Source: CAZHJK01 sp964533275 (GTDB lineage: Bacteria; Bacillota; Clostridia; Eubacteriales; Garciellaceae). From it: a stretch of 46,435 bases of DNA. Location: the NCBI GenBank assembly GCA_964533275.1, contig CAZHJK010000023.1, forward strand, positions 1-46,435. The letters are read 5' to 3'. This document shows, piece by piece, positions 38,482 to 46,435 of the stretch (its first letter is position 1; the number at the start of each line of letters is the position of its first letter). The position numbers and the translations under genes are program-made. The notes under the pieces are model-generated. The model was not told the DNA's origin and did no database searches. It saw only the letters and a program-made list of their open reading frames with translations.

Positions 38482-39717
38482 CTATGCTAATATATTTAGT
38501 GAGGAAGCTTGTCCTCTACTATAATAGGAATTCACTACTAATGGCTGCCAGGCATTTCCCATTACCTCTGCCACATCATCCTCTCCATAGGCTTGCCTTG
38601 ATACATAATTAGGCAAATTATCTTCATTAAAGAATGTTTGTCTGTTTTCTGGATTATCTCTTTGGCTATGCTGTTGTAAATCTACTTCTACCTCTTGAAT
38701 AAGAATGTTCTGGTTTCTTAGTTGTTCTTTTAAATGTTGTAGTTGATTTTCTATAGCTCCCTTTACAGCCATACTTTCCACTAGAATCTTCCCTACAACT
38801 TCTCCTGCTTTCATTTCTAACTTAATCTCAATTTCTCCTAATTCCTTTGGTCTTAACTTTAATTGCAAATTAGATTGCTTTCCATTTTTTAATACCTTAA
38901 TTTCTTTAATCATCTCTTTAGTAATCTCGTGCATGTTTTTAATTTCTACTTGATGCTGAGGCTTATTAGCAAGATCTAACTTATCGAAAATAGATAGACT
39001 ATTATTTGTAGATATGTCTTTTCCCTTTGACTCTCTTATATCTCTTATATTTAATTCTTTTAAACTACCAATGCTTTTTTCATTTATTTCACCTGTCTCT
39101 TTCACTTTAATCAATTTTCCTTCAGCATCCTTCAAGTTTTCTCCCAATATACTCTCTTTGTTTGTATTAAATTTTATATCCTTTGAATCATTTTCTGTCT
39201 TTTCTTGAAGGAAGGAAATTATTCTATTGGTTCTACTAATATCTAAGGATTCTAACTTTTCTTCTTGCCCATGGGAATTTTTCATATCCTTTAATTCAGT
39301 AAGGAGTTTTTCTAAAGGTCTATCAATTTTCTCTAATATTTTGTTTAGCTCATCATTATTTTGTAAGTTAACTATTTGATCCTTAGAAAGCTGATTATCC
39401 TGAGCTGTAACAATCTCTTCAACTATTTGGATTAACTCATGGCTAATTTTGTTAGATTTAAAATCCTCAATATCTAAATCTAAAGCCTTTATTGTATTCA
39501 TTAATATCTCTTGTTGAATGTTTTTTTGTTCCAGGGTATTTGCATTTTGAGATAGGCTACTTTCATTACCTTGATTTTCCCTTACATTCATGTTCATCAT
39601 AGTAATGATTTGAAGCATTATTTGTAGAAAATCTATATCTTTACCCTCTAAAGCCTCTTTTTTCTTAGTCTCCATACCTTGGATAGATTGCTGTATTTGA
39701 TTTGTACTTATTTTCAT
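38482..39717 (-). CDS. fliK: Flagellar hook-length control protein FliK
   Basis: A 411-residue, poorly conserved, Gln/Asn/Glu-rich protein with a long disordered or helical N-terminal ruler region, and a C-terminal hook-length control domain (about 265-350), recognised by KQSNLQLKLRPKELGEIEIKLEMKAGEVVGKILVES. It measures the hook and switches export specificity through the FlhB part of the FliR-FlhB fusion. The start is ATG 39717 with GGGAGGTGAG; an ATG six codons upstream contains that site. Confidence 0.88.
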   Translation of the reverse strand: MKISTNQIQQSIQGMETKKKEALEGKDIDFLQIMLQIITMMNMNVRENQGNESSLSQNANTLEQKNIQQEILMNTIKALDLDIEDFKSNKISHELIQIVEEIVTAQDNQLSKDQIVNLQNNDELNKILEKIDRPLEKLLTELKDMKNSHGQEEKLESLDISRTNRIISFLQEKTENDSKDIKFNTNKESILGENLKDAEGKLIKVKETGEINEKSIGSLKELNIRDIRESKGKDISTNNSLSIFDKLDLANKPQHQVEIKNMHEITKEMIKEIKVLKNGKQSNLQLKLRPKELGEIEIKLEMKAGEVVGKILVESMAVKGAIENQLQHLKEQLRNQNILIQEVEVDLQQHSQRDNPENRQTFFNEDNLPNYVSRQAYGEDDVAEVMGNAWQPLVVNSYYSRGQASSLNILA

Positions 39718-39761
39718 TTTCTCACCTCCCTTCATGTAATTTAAATTAATTGCTTAAAATT

Positions 39762-40193
39762 TCACCTCCTCATATATGTATATAAAGCTAGTTCATCAAT
39801 GTTTTTTTGTTCTAGCTTATTAACAGCATTTGTATATTCCATAAAGGACCTTTCCCTATGCTTTTCAATAATCTTTCTTTCTCTTTGGGCAAATACCATC
39901 TCTTTTCTCTTTAAATCTAACCCACTTTCTAATTTATTGATGTGTTGTTTTTGAATTCCGATTCTTTCCCTTAGAAAATTTATGTATTTTTGATGGTTTT
40001 TTAACTTAACAGTATCCTGGATATACCCAAGAAGAGAATTATTAGCTTTTTGAAGCTTTTCTTCTAAATCATTTAGTATACTTTTTTGCAGAATATATTC
40101 CCTTTGTAATTTCGAAAATTTCTGTTTCTCATCTTCTTCAATGTTTCTTCTATAATCCAAAATGTTTTCCATCGAATAACTAAAGGATTTCAA
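39762..40193 (-). CDS. fliJ: Flagellar export chaperone FliJ
   Basis: A 143-residue all-helical coiled-coil protein. FSYSMENILDYRRNIEEDEKQKF at the N-terminus and the long charged heptads through RERKIIEKHRERSFMEYTNAVNKLEQKNIDELALYTYMRR match FliJ. It links the FliI ATPase ring with FlhA. I prefer TTG 40193, correctly spaced from GAGGTGA, over GTG 40202, which is part of that site. Confidence 0.88.
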   Translation of the reverse strand: MKSFSYSMENILDYRRNIEEDEKQKFSKLQREYILQKSILNDLEEKLQKANNSLLGYIQDTVKLKNHQKYINFLRERIGIQKQHINKLESGLDLKRKEMVFAQRERKIIEKHRERSFMEYTNAVNKLEQKNIDELALYTYMRR

Positions 40194-40206
40194 GGAATTC
40201 ACCTCA

Positions 40207-41523
40207 CTAACTTAGTATTTTTCCCATCATTTCAAGGGTAGTGTTATAATCTATATATTCATTAACATCCTGCTGTAAGAATTCATTTATAGGTTCGTGT
40301 AATTCTATTGCCCTATCGATTTGTGGATTTGAACCCTTTGAGTAAGCACCTATATTTATTAAGTCCTCGGACTTCTCATAGGTTGCCAAGGAGTTTTTTA
40401 TTTTGCCACTATATCCATCCTGCTCTGTGCTGATAATCTCTTTCATCAAACGGCTTATACTCTGCTGCACATCAATAGAGGGAAAATGATTTTGACCTGC
40501 TAGCCTTCTAGATAATACAATATGTCCGTCTAATATTCCCCTCACTGCGTCAGAGATTGGCTCATTTAAATCATCTCCATCAACCAAAACTGTATAAAAA
40601 GCAGTTATTGAACCCTTTTCTGATGTTCCTGACCTTTCTAATAATTTAGGTAGTATTGCAAAAACAGAAGGGGTATATCCCTTTGTAGCAGGCGGTTCTC
40701 CAATAGCAAGCCCTACCTCCCGTTGAGCCATGGCAAATCTTGTAACTGAGTCCATCATAAGCATTACCTTTTTACCCTTATCCCTAAAATATTCAGCTAT
40801 TGTAGTAGCTACAAATGCTCCCTTTAAACGAATAAGTGCAGGCTGGTCAGAGGTGGCACATACAACTACAGATTTTTTTAGACCTTCTTCACCCAAATCT
40901 CTTTCTATAAAATCAAGTACCTCTCTACCTCTTTCTCCTATTAGACCAATTACATTTACATCAGCATCACAATAACGACTAATCATACCTAATAATGTGC
41001 TTTTCCCTACTCCACTTCCTGAAAATATGCCTATTCTTTGTCCTTCTCCACAGGTGAGCAATCCGTCTATTGCTTTTATACCAGTTGGCATTATCTTATC
41101 GATCCTTTTTCTATTTAGAGGATTTGGTGGTAAACGGTCAACAGAATAGCTGCTGTTTAATGTAATTTCCTCCTCATTCATAGGGCGTCCCATACCATCT
41201 AACACTTTACCTAGTAAATCATCTCCAACCTTTATAGTAAGTACATTTCCAGTACCTACTACCTTGCAACCTGGTCCCACTCCTTTTAAATCACCCAAGG
41301 GCATCAACATTATTTGATGTTCCTTAAATCCAACAACCTCTGCTAATACCCTTTGTTCTTTTCCATTTACTATAATTTCACAAACTTCTCCCACAAAACT
41401 CTTTAATCCCTGAACCAAAATGGTAAGTCCTACAACCTGTGTAACCTTTCCCATGATTAGGTAAAATTCATTGTCTTCTATGTATTCACTATAGTTATGA
41501 AAAGGAAAATTATATTCCATCAT
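40207..41523 (-). CDS. fliI: Flagellum-specific ATPase FliI
   Basis: A 438-residue ATPase related to F1-beta. The P-loop is FSGSGVGKST (near residue 168), with Walker B VMLMMDSVTRFAMAQREVGLA, and the FliI/SctN segment GEPPATKGYTPSVFAILPKLLERSG. It energises unfolding and release of export substrates. The start codon overlaps fliH by 14 bases (GAGGGAAGATG). Confidence 0.96.
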   Translation of the reverse strand: MMEYNFPFHNYSEYIEDNEFYLIMGKVTQVVGLTILVQGLKSFVGEVCEIIVNGKEQRVLAEVVGFKEHQIMLMPLGDLKGVGPGCKVVGTGNVLTIKVGDDLLGKVLDGMGRPMNEEEITLNSSYSVDRLPPNPLNRKRIDKIMPTGIKAIDGLLTCGEGQRIGIFSGSGVGKSTLLGMISRYCDADVNVIGLIGERGREVLDFIERDLGEEGLKKSVVVCATSDQPALIRLKGAFVATTIAEYFRDKGKKVMLMMDSVTRFAMAQREVGLAIGEPPATKGYTPSVFAILPKLLERSGTSEKGSITAFYTVLVDGDDLNEPISDAVRGILDGHIVLSRRLAGQNHFPSIDVQQSISRLMKEIISTEQDGYSGKIKNSLATYEKSEDLINIGAYSKGSNPQIDRAIELHEPINEFLQQDVNEYIDYNTTLEMMGKILS

Positions 41524-42265
41524 CTTCCCTCATTTCCAATAATGCAGAAACTATATTCTGTAACTGACTATCTATTTCTAAATTAATAACCTGTTCCTCG
41601 GATTCTATAATACAACCTTGTCCCTTAATCTCCTTATCCTCTAAAAAGGTAAAGGTCGCATTAGGACAGATCTTCATAAATTGATATAAATTTGTTTGAA
41701 GTATTAAATTTGAATCCGGGTTACTTCTAATGATAATTTGTTTTCTTTCTTCTGCATGTTTTAAAGCATTTTTTACCATTTCTATAATGCTTTCATCCCT
41801 TGTATCTATATTAAAATGAAGGATACTTCTAGCAATAGAAGCTGCTAAGTTAAAAATCTCTTCTCTTGTCTTCTCTATATATTGCCTGGACTCTTTGTGT
41901 GCGCTATGGAGTAATTGTCTAGCATTATCTTTCATTTCATTTGTTTCTTTTATTGCTTTATCATAAGCTTTTTTATATCCTTCCTCTTGTCCTTTTCTAA
42001 AACCACCTTGATAACCACTTTCTCGAGCCTTCTTCTTTATAGAGTTTGCCTCTTGTTCTGCCTTTTCAATAATATTCTTTGCACGATCCTCTGCGCTTTT
42101 TATTACCTCTTGAACTTGAATTCCCAATTTATTCTGTTCTATATTTTCAGTGTGAGTATGATGTTCGTTTTTATATAAACCTTCTGTAGGAATTATAGGT
42201 ATTTCAATATTTTCATTATCAAATCCTACTTCCTGATTTTTAATTATCCTATAGGACAATGGCAT
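41510..42265 (-). CDS. fliH: Flagellar assembly protein FliH
   Basis: A 251-residue protein with a long charged coiled coil (about 45-130) containing the GxxxG-like stretch ESGYQGGFRKGQEEGYKKAYDKA typical of FliH, and a C-terminal domain (IARSILHFNIDTRDESIIEMVKNAL) similar to V-ATPase subunit E. It is the negative regulator and anchor of FliI. I start at ATG 42265, spaced from GAGGTG; the gene overlaps fliG by 17 bases. Confidence 0.9.
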   Translation of the reverse strand: MPLSYRIIKNQEVGFDNENIEIPIIPTEGLYKNEHHTHTENIEQNKLGIQVQEVIKSAEDRAKNIIEKAEQEANSIKKKARESGYQGGFRKGQEEGYKKAYDKAIKETNEMKDNARQLLHSAHKESRQYIEKTREEIFNLAASIARSILHFNIDTRDESIIEMVKNALKHAEERKQIIIRSNPDSNLILQTNLYQFMKICPNATFTFLEDKEIKGQGCIIESEEQVINLEIDSQLQNIVSALLEMREDDGI

Positions 42266-43262
42266 CCTCTCCACCTCTTGCTATAATAATTTCTCCTGAT
42301 TCATCTAATCTTCTTATAATGCCTACAATTTTTTGTTGTGCCTGCTCTACTTCAACCAATCTTACTGGTCCCATAAACTCAATATCCTCTCTTAAAGTTT
42401 CAGAAGCACGCTTTGACTGATTTTTATAAATCGTATTAGCTACATCCTCAGAAGAACCCTTAAGAGCAAGTGCCAAGTCTTTAGTATCAACTTCCCTAAG
42501 AATCCTTTGTATAGAAGCACTATCTAATAGTACAACATCCTCAAATACAAACATTCCCTCTCTTACTTGTTCAGCTAAATCAGGTTGTTCCTTCTCTAAT
42601 TCTTCAATAATATTCTTTTCTGTACCCCTATCAACAGAGTTTAGAATATCTACTAGGGTTTTCACTCCACCAATAGTTGCAAATTCGTTTCCAATTATAG
42701 TAGAAAGTTTTTTTTCTAAAACTGTTTCCACTTGTTTTATTACCATTGGAGAAGTTCTATTCATAGTGGCTATTCTATAGGCAACTTCATTTTGCATTTC
42801 TTCAGGCAAACCAGAGATTACAGTAGCTGCCTTATCTGGTTGTAGATAACAAAGAATTAAAGCAATTGTTTGGGGATGCTCCTTGGATATTGTATTAAAT
42901 AATTGCTGTGGGTCAGCCTTTCTTGCAATGGCAAAGGGTCTGCGTTGCTGAGTAATCTCAGACACAGTATCAATGATTGTCTTTGCTTTTTTACTTCCTA
43001 AGGCTTTAGTAAGAATATTCCTAGCATAGTCTAATCCACCTTCAGTAATATAATCTTGGGCTAATGTCATATCCATAAACTCATTTAGTACTTCTCGTCT
43101 TTGTTCTGAGGTTATCTGAGTTCTATTGGCTATTTCATAGGTAATACTTTCAATCATATTATCTGGCATTCTTTTTAATATGTCAGAGGAAATTTCTGGA
43201 CCAAGTGCTATCATCAATATTGCAACCTTTTCTAAACCCTTTAATCTATTCTTTAGGACCAT
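42249..43262 (-). CDS. fliG: Flagellar motor switch protein FliG
   Basis: A 337-residue rotor protein. N-terminal FliF-binding domain (KVAILMIALGPEISSDILKRM), armadillo middle domain (EHPQTIALILCYLQPDKAATVISGLPEEMQ) and C-terminal torque domain (FVFEDVVLLDSASIQRILREVDTKDLALALKGSSEDV) with the charged residues that face MotA. I start at ATG 43262 behind GAGAGGTGATG, 4 bases from the fliF stop. Confidence 0.96.
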   Translation of the reverse strand: MVLKNRLKGLEKVAILMIALGPEISSDILKRMPDNMIESITYEIANRTQITSEQRREVLNEFMDMTLAQDYITEGGLDYARNILTKALGSKKAKTIIDTVSEITQQRRPFAIARKADPQQLFNTISKEHPQTIALILCYLQPDKAATVISGLPEEMQNEVAYRIATMNRTSPMVIKQVETVLEKKLSTIIGNEFATIGGVKTLVDILNSVDRGTEKNIIEELEKEQPDLAEQVREGMFVFEDVVLLDSASIQRILREVDTKDLALALKGSSEDVANTIYKNQSKRASETLREDIEFMGPVRLVEVEQAQQKIVGIIRRLDESGEIIIARGGEDAIVL

Positions 43263-43266
43263 TTCA

Positions 43267-44859
43267 TCACCTCTCATCCTCAATGATCCATGCCCTAAGT
43301 AATTCAGTCATCTTTTCAGGATGCTTATGGGCATAATCCTTAATACTTCTTTCTTCTGTACTTTCCTCGGAATTCAAATTAATAATTGGTGTTGGTTCTT
43401 GTACTACTTCCTGCAATGGAATAGATTGATTTATCCCTGTACCAGCAAGTTGAATTTCGTCTTCTCTTCTTTTCCTTCTTGATAGCATGATAATACCAAC
43501 AATTAATAACACTGCTAGAATAATACCGACTGGTATACCAACATACATCAAAAGCTTCTGGCGTGCAGCTTCCTGCTCAGCTAATAGTGCCTGCTCCCTT
43601 TCCATTTCCTGCTGAATTTGATCCTGATATGTAGTGTCAAAGGCAATGCCCTCTACATTTATCATATCTCCCCTTTCTGCGTTAAAACCTGTTGCTGACT
43701 CTACAATATTTCCAATCGCTCCTTGCATTTCAGGAGTTAATGTTCCATTATATACTATTGAAGTTGTAATTCGTTTTACTTCTCCTGGAGCTTTAACTGT
43801 ATATGTGGTAGTTTCACCCACCTCATTATTGGTAATTGAATTATAGGAGTTAATGCCATCAGCCTCAAGAATGTTTTCTACATTTTGATCTATATAATTT
43901 TGCGTATTATTATCAATAGGACTATTACCAATACCTTCAATCATATCTCCTTCGCCATTTATTTGAATTTGCTGACTACGGATAACCCCTTCCTTATCAT
44001 AGGAAATAATAGTGCTTTCTTGGGAATCTAAATCTAATTGAGCATTAATCTTTACAAGAACCTTTCCTATTCCTAAAACCTGTTCAAGCATATTAGTCAA
44101 ATCCTTTTCCAGTCCATTTTCAAATTCTTGTTCAATTTCCATGCGTTGATTAGGATTATTTGAGGATTGGAAAAAACCATCTTTGTTAAGTAACGCTTCA
44201 CTTAGTAAGTTCCCTTGAGAATCAATAACCTTAACATTTTCTTCTGGAAGATTATTTACAGCTGCAGATACAAGAGATGTTATTCCTCTAATCTGTTCTT
44301 GGTTTAATTTTTTTAAAGAATTAACCTTTAATATAATAGAAGCTGTCCCTGGTTGTACTTCCTTAGTAAATATTGTTTCTTCAGACATCGCAAGGTGAAC
44401 TCTGGCACTGTCAATCTCCTGCAATGTCATTATAGATCGTTGTAATTCTCCCTCTAAGGCTCTTTGGTAAAGAATTTTTCTATCCTCATCTGTAATAGCA
44501 AAGCTTGTCTCATCGAATAGTTCAAAGCCATTTCCACTATTGGGGATAATTCCGTCTATAGCTAAATCCAAACGGAGCTTGTCAACTTCCTTATCCGAAA
44601 CTAGTATAGTAGATCCACCATCTTCTATCTTATATTTTGTAATATTCATCTCTTCAAGACTATCAACAATTTGACCTGAATCTTGAATATCAAGGTTTGT
44701 AAAAATAGGTACATATTTAACCCTACCTATTGTTAGATAGTAGATAAGAGCTGCAATAACAAGAGAGCTTAAAAGAATTCCCACACTTATCTTTTTGGAT
44801 TTACTTAATCCCTTCCAACCCTTATTAAATTTACTTATAAATTCTCTAAATTTATTCAT
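43267..44859 (-). CDS. fliF: Flagellar MS-ring protein FliF
   Basis: A 530-residue protein with transmembrane helices near residues 25-46 and 438-460, enclosing the ring-building motifs (VKYVPIFTNLDIQDSGQIVDSLEEMNI; QRALEGELQRSIMTLQEIDSARVHLAM; ARVH/VSAAV region). The cytoplasmic tail ends KMTELLRAWIIEDER, which binds FliG. It is the first gene after the c-di-GMP riboswitch terminator, with GAAGGAGAG before the ATG. Confidence 0.96.
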   Translation of the reverse strand: MNKFREFISKFNKGWKGLSKSKKISVGILLSSLVIAALIYYLTIGRVKYVPIFTNLDIQDSGQIVDSLEEMNITKYKIEDGGSTILVSDKEVDKLRLDLAIDGIIPNSGNGFELFDETSFAITDEDRKILYQRALEGELQRSIMTLQEIDSARVHLAMSEETIFTKEVQPGTASIILKVNSLKKLNQEQIRGITSLVSAAVNNLPEENVKVIDSQGNLLSEALLNKDGFFQSSNNPNQRMEIEQEFENGLEKDLTNMLEQVLGIGKVLVKINAQLDLDSQESTIISYDKEGVIRSQQIQINGEGDMIEGIGNSPIDNNTQNYIDQNVENILEADGINSYNSITNNEVGETTTYTVKAPGEVKRITTSIVYNGTLTPEMQGAIGNIVESATGFNAERGDMINVEGIAFDTTYQDQIQQEMEREQALLAEQEAARQKLLMYVGIPVGIILAVLLIVGIIMLSRRKRREDEIQLAGTGINQSIPLQEVVQEPTPIINLNSEESTEERSIKDYAHKHPEKMTELLRAWIIEDER

Positions 44860-44952
44860 TTTTTAGAGCTCTCCTTCTTTAATGTCTAAGTAAAATTTTA
44901 AAATATATCCATAATTACATTTTTTTACAATTTATTACAATATCTTACATGC

Positions 44953-44984
44953 AAAAAAGGGTCCTTCAGTCAAAGAAGAACCCC
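44953..44984 (-). terminator. Expression-platform terminator of the c-di-GMP riboswitch
   Basis: On the minus strand GGGTTCTTC-TTTGACT-GAAGGACCC-TTTTTT, a 9-bp stem with one G-U and a clean T-run, just after the aptamer and 94 bases before the fliF ATG. The preceding AACTTTCATGAAGGGGTT can fold on itself, sequestering the 5' arm, and is a candidate antiterminator. Confidence 0.88.
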
Positions 44985-44998
44985 TTCATGAAAGTTGA

Positions 44999-45083
44999 GG
45001 CGGCTTGGCTGTCATAGTGAAAGATTTCACCTTAGATCCATAGCTTTGCGTCCTTATCTTTCGATAAGTTTGCCCTTTCTAAG
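44999..45083 (-). ncRNA. c-di-GMP-I riboswitch (GEMM-I aptamer)
   Basis: The minus strand carries the GEMM-I core: AGGGCAAACTTATC-GAAA-GATAAGGACGCAAAGC, with the GGGCAAAC segment at 45068-45075, the P1b/P2 hairpin capped by a GAAA tetraloop (45053-45068), and GGACGCAAAGC at 45043-45053. A second hairpin (CTAAGG...CTATGACAGCC) carries the tetraloop-receptor side, and CCAAGCCGCC closes P1. It senses c-di-GMP. With the terminator placed directly downstream it is probably an OFF switch, lowering fliF and everything behind it when c-di-GMP is high, while flgB-flgC-fliE lie upstream of it. Confidence 0.93.
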
Positions 45084-45128
45084 TACTTAAAGTTTATTAA
45101 AATCTATTAAATTTTTAATGGAATAAAC

Positions 45129-45422
45129 CTATAACTGCATTCTATTAATTTCTTGATAGGATTCAATAAGTTTATTTCGTATCTGAACTGCCATTTCCAA
45201 TGCTAGGCGTGCTTCTTCTGTTGCCAATAAAACAGAATGCATATCTTCGCTCTCTCCGGCAATTAATTGCTGATTTGCTTCATCAGATCTTACCTGCAAT
45301 TCATTTACCTTATTAATTTCATCCTTAAGAATATTACCGAAATTATTCTTAACATCATTATTGTTTGTATTTGTGCCTTGGTTTTGAGCCAAAAATGCTT
45401 CCATAGCTGGATTAATTTTCAT
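45129..45422 (-). CDS. fliE: Flagellar hook-basal body protein FliE
   Basis: A 97-residue helical protein: NFGNILKDEINKVNELQVRSDEANQQLIAGESEDMHSVLLATEEARLALEMAVQIRNKLIESYQEI is the whole family pattern. It joins the MS ring to the rod. It lies 12 bases after flgC behind GGGGGTAG. The c-di-GMP riboswitch begins 45 bases after its stop codon. Confidence 0.95.
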   Translation of the reverse strand: MKINPAMEAFLAQNQGTNTNNNDVKNNFGNILKDEINKVNELQVRSDEANQQLIAGESEDMHSVLLATEEARLALEMAVQIRNKLIESYQEINRMQL

Positions 45423-45434
45423 ATACTACCCCCT

Positions 45435-45869
45435 CTATCCTTTACCTATTTCTAGTGTTTTAAGCAACATACTTTTACTTGCATTCATGGCTGTTACATT
45501 AGCTTCATAAGCCCTAGTGGCAGCAATCATATCAACCATCTCATTTAATATATTAATATTTGGCATTAATACATATCCCTCTTCATTAGCATCAGGATGA
45601 TTAGGGTCAAACACTCTTTGTAATTCACTATCATCCTCTATAACTCCCACTGCCCTTACGCCATTACTTACCCTTTGCATTTTATTGAATTTTATATTCA
45701 TCTCATTCTTAAGACTTTCTTGGAATACTGCAATCTTTCTTCTATAGGGACCACCTTCCTCCGTACGAGTAGTTGTGGCATTTGCAATATTAGAAGAAAT
45801 AGTATCCATTCTTAAACGTTCAGCAGACAATCCGCTTGAGCTAATCCTCATAGTTTGAAAGGCTTTCAT
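45435..45869 (-). CDS. flgC: Flagellar basal-body rod protein FlgC
   Basis: A 144-residue proximal rod protein with N-terminal SAERLRMDTISSNIANATTTRTEEGGPYRRKIAVFQE and C-terminal GYVLMPNINILNEMVDMIAATRAYEANVTAMNASKSM, the two axial helices. Length and motifs are typical. It starts 2 bases after flgB ends. Confidence 0.96.
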   Translation of the reverse strand: MKAFQTMRISSSGLSAERLRMDTISSNIANATTTRTEEGGPYRRKIAVFQESLKNEMNIKFNKMQRVSNGVRAVGVIEDDSELQRVFDPNHPDANEEGYVLMPNINILNEMVDMIAATRAYEANVTAMNASKSMLLKTLEIGKG

Positions 45870-45871
45870 TC

Positions 45872-46282
45872 TTATCTTCTCCCTTCATTTATAACATATC
45901 GCAATGTGCTTATTTTACTATTGGTCTGTTGGATTAAGGTATTATACAAAAGTTGATTAGCAGCTAGATTTGCCATTTCTAAATCTATATCAACATTATT
46001 TCCATCATTTCTCATAGTTGTAGATTTATCCTTTATAATCTTAGCTTGTATCTCCTGAGCTACATTTCCACCAATATGGTTTTGGTGGGTTGCCTGCATA
46101 CCAATATGTGATTTAGATATAGCCTTTTTTAATTCTTCTTCAAATATTACACGATTAGCCTTATAATTAGGAGTATTTACATTAGCAATATTATTGGATA
46201 GAGTCTCCTGTCTGATATAAGAAGCACTTAATGCATTCTTTAGCAATCCATATGTATTGTCTTTTCCGATAAAATCCGACAT
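45872..46282 (-). CDS. flgB: Flagellar basal-body rod protein FlgB
   Basis: A 136-residue proximal rod protein: LLKNALSASYIRQETLSNNIANVNTPNYKANRVIFEEELKKA at the N-terminus and NNVDIDLEMANLAANQLLYNTLIQQTNSKISTLRYVIN at the C-terminus. It is the first gene of the flagellar operon in this window, with GGAGGGAGAA before ATG 46282. Confidence 0.96.
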   Translation of the reverse strand: MSDFIGKDNTYGLLKNALSASYIRQETLSNNIANVNTPNYKANRVIFEEELKKAISKSHIGMQATHQNHIGGNVAQEIQAKIIKDKSTTMRNDGNNVDIDLEMANLAANQLLYNTLIQQTNSKISTLRYVINEGRR

Positions 46283-46435
46283 ATTTCTCCCTCCAATTTC
46301 CTATTTTTGTAAAAATTTAAATTTAATTCAATTTATATTTATGCAGTAGTGGCATTATTCTACATATTACATTAATTTTCCTTTTTTTTTTCAATAATGT
46401 TACATTTATTTTACAAGATTAATATAAATCCATAA
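46283..46435 (-). promoter_or_regulatory. Upstream region of the flagellar operon
   Basis: 153 AT-rich bases up to the window edge. On the minus strand TTGAAA (46389-46394) and TAATAT are 19 nt apart, a poor match; TAGAAT follows slightly later. No FliA-type promoter (TAAA-N15-GCCGATAA) and no second riboswitch are seen. The operon could instead be read from a promoter outside the window. Confidence 0.25.

Noticed and set aside
46283..46435. FliA (sigma-28) promoter or second riboswitch ahead of flgB
   Set aside because: No TAAA-N15-GCCGATAA pattern and no GGGCAAAC/GGACGCAAAGC core are present; only weak sigma-A-like hexamers are seen.

Overview
The window is low-GC DNA of a motile, Gram-positive, anaerobic-type Firmicute, most likely a member of Clostridia (Clostridiaceae/Peptostreptococcaceae-like). 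The reasons are: AT-rich sequence with strong GGAGG ribosome binding sites; a fused fliR-flhB gene and a fliA-containing flagellar operon ordered much as in Clostridioides difficile; a c-di-GMP-I riboswitch in that operon; ECF sigma/anti-sigma pairs; and clostridial-type small proteins. One 100-N assembly gap lies at 2031-2130.

Left part (1-20.7 kb), housekeeping and accessory genes, nearly all on the minus strand: an ECF sigma factor; a YdjM-like membrane hydrolase; tRNA-Leu(CAA) on the plus strand followed by a tandem array built from its own 3' end; an FAD/NAD oxidoreductase; an M18 aminopeptidase; a DUF896 small protein with a YgiQ-type radical SAM protein; a small membrane protein; an antibiotic-resistance-type ABC-F ATPase behind a long attenuated leader; a four-gene metal-oxyanion or iron-complex import operon (binding lipoprotein, FecCD permease, ATPase, THEP1-type NTPase) whose promoter carries a perfect ModE-like palindrome; a second ECF sigma / zinc-finger anti-sigma / membrane protein operon; a fumarylacetoacetase-family enzyme; a small plus-strand gene; a cupin; a zinc-ribbon membrane protein and a membrane J-domain protein; a PAS-GGDEF diguanylate cyclase; and a LURP-one protein.

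Middle (20.8-22.4 kb), plus strand: an M23 endopeptidase with a bactofilin, a cell-envelope pair that ends at a hairpin shared with the convergent flagellar operon.

Right part (22.4-46.4 kb), minus strand: one large flagellar operon, in transcription order flgB-flgC-fliE-[c-di-GMP riboswitch and terminator]-fliF-fliG-fliH-fliI-fliJ-fliK-flgD-TIGR02530-flgE-flbD-motA-motB-fliL-fliO-fliP-fliQ-fliR::flhB-flhA-flhF-flhG-PilZ-fliA-DUF6115-small membrane ORF-flgF-flgG-flgJ-like. It encodes the rod, MS ring, rotor FliG, export apparatus, hook, stator, placement proteins and sigma-28. fliM and fliN/fliY and the filament genes are not in the window. The diguanylate cyclase, the PilZ brake and the riboswitch give three c-di-GMP control points.

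Most notable: the riboswitch placed inside the operon after fliE; the ModE-like operator on a FecBCD-type transporter; the ABC-F leader with uORFs and a terminator that contains the ribosome binding site; the tRNA-tail tandem array; two genes that may start at AUU; a helical insertion in FlgE; and heptad-phased repeats between flhA and fliR-flhB.
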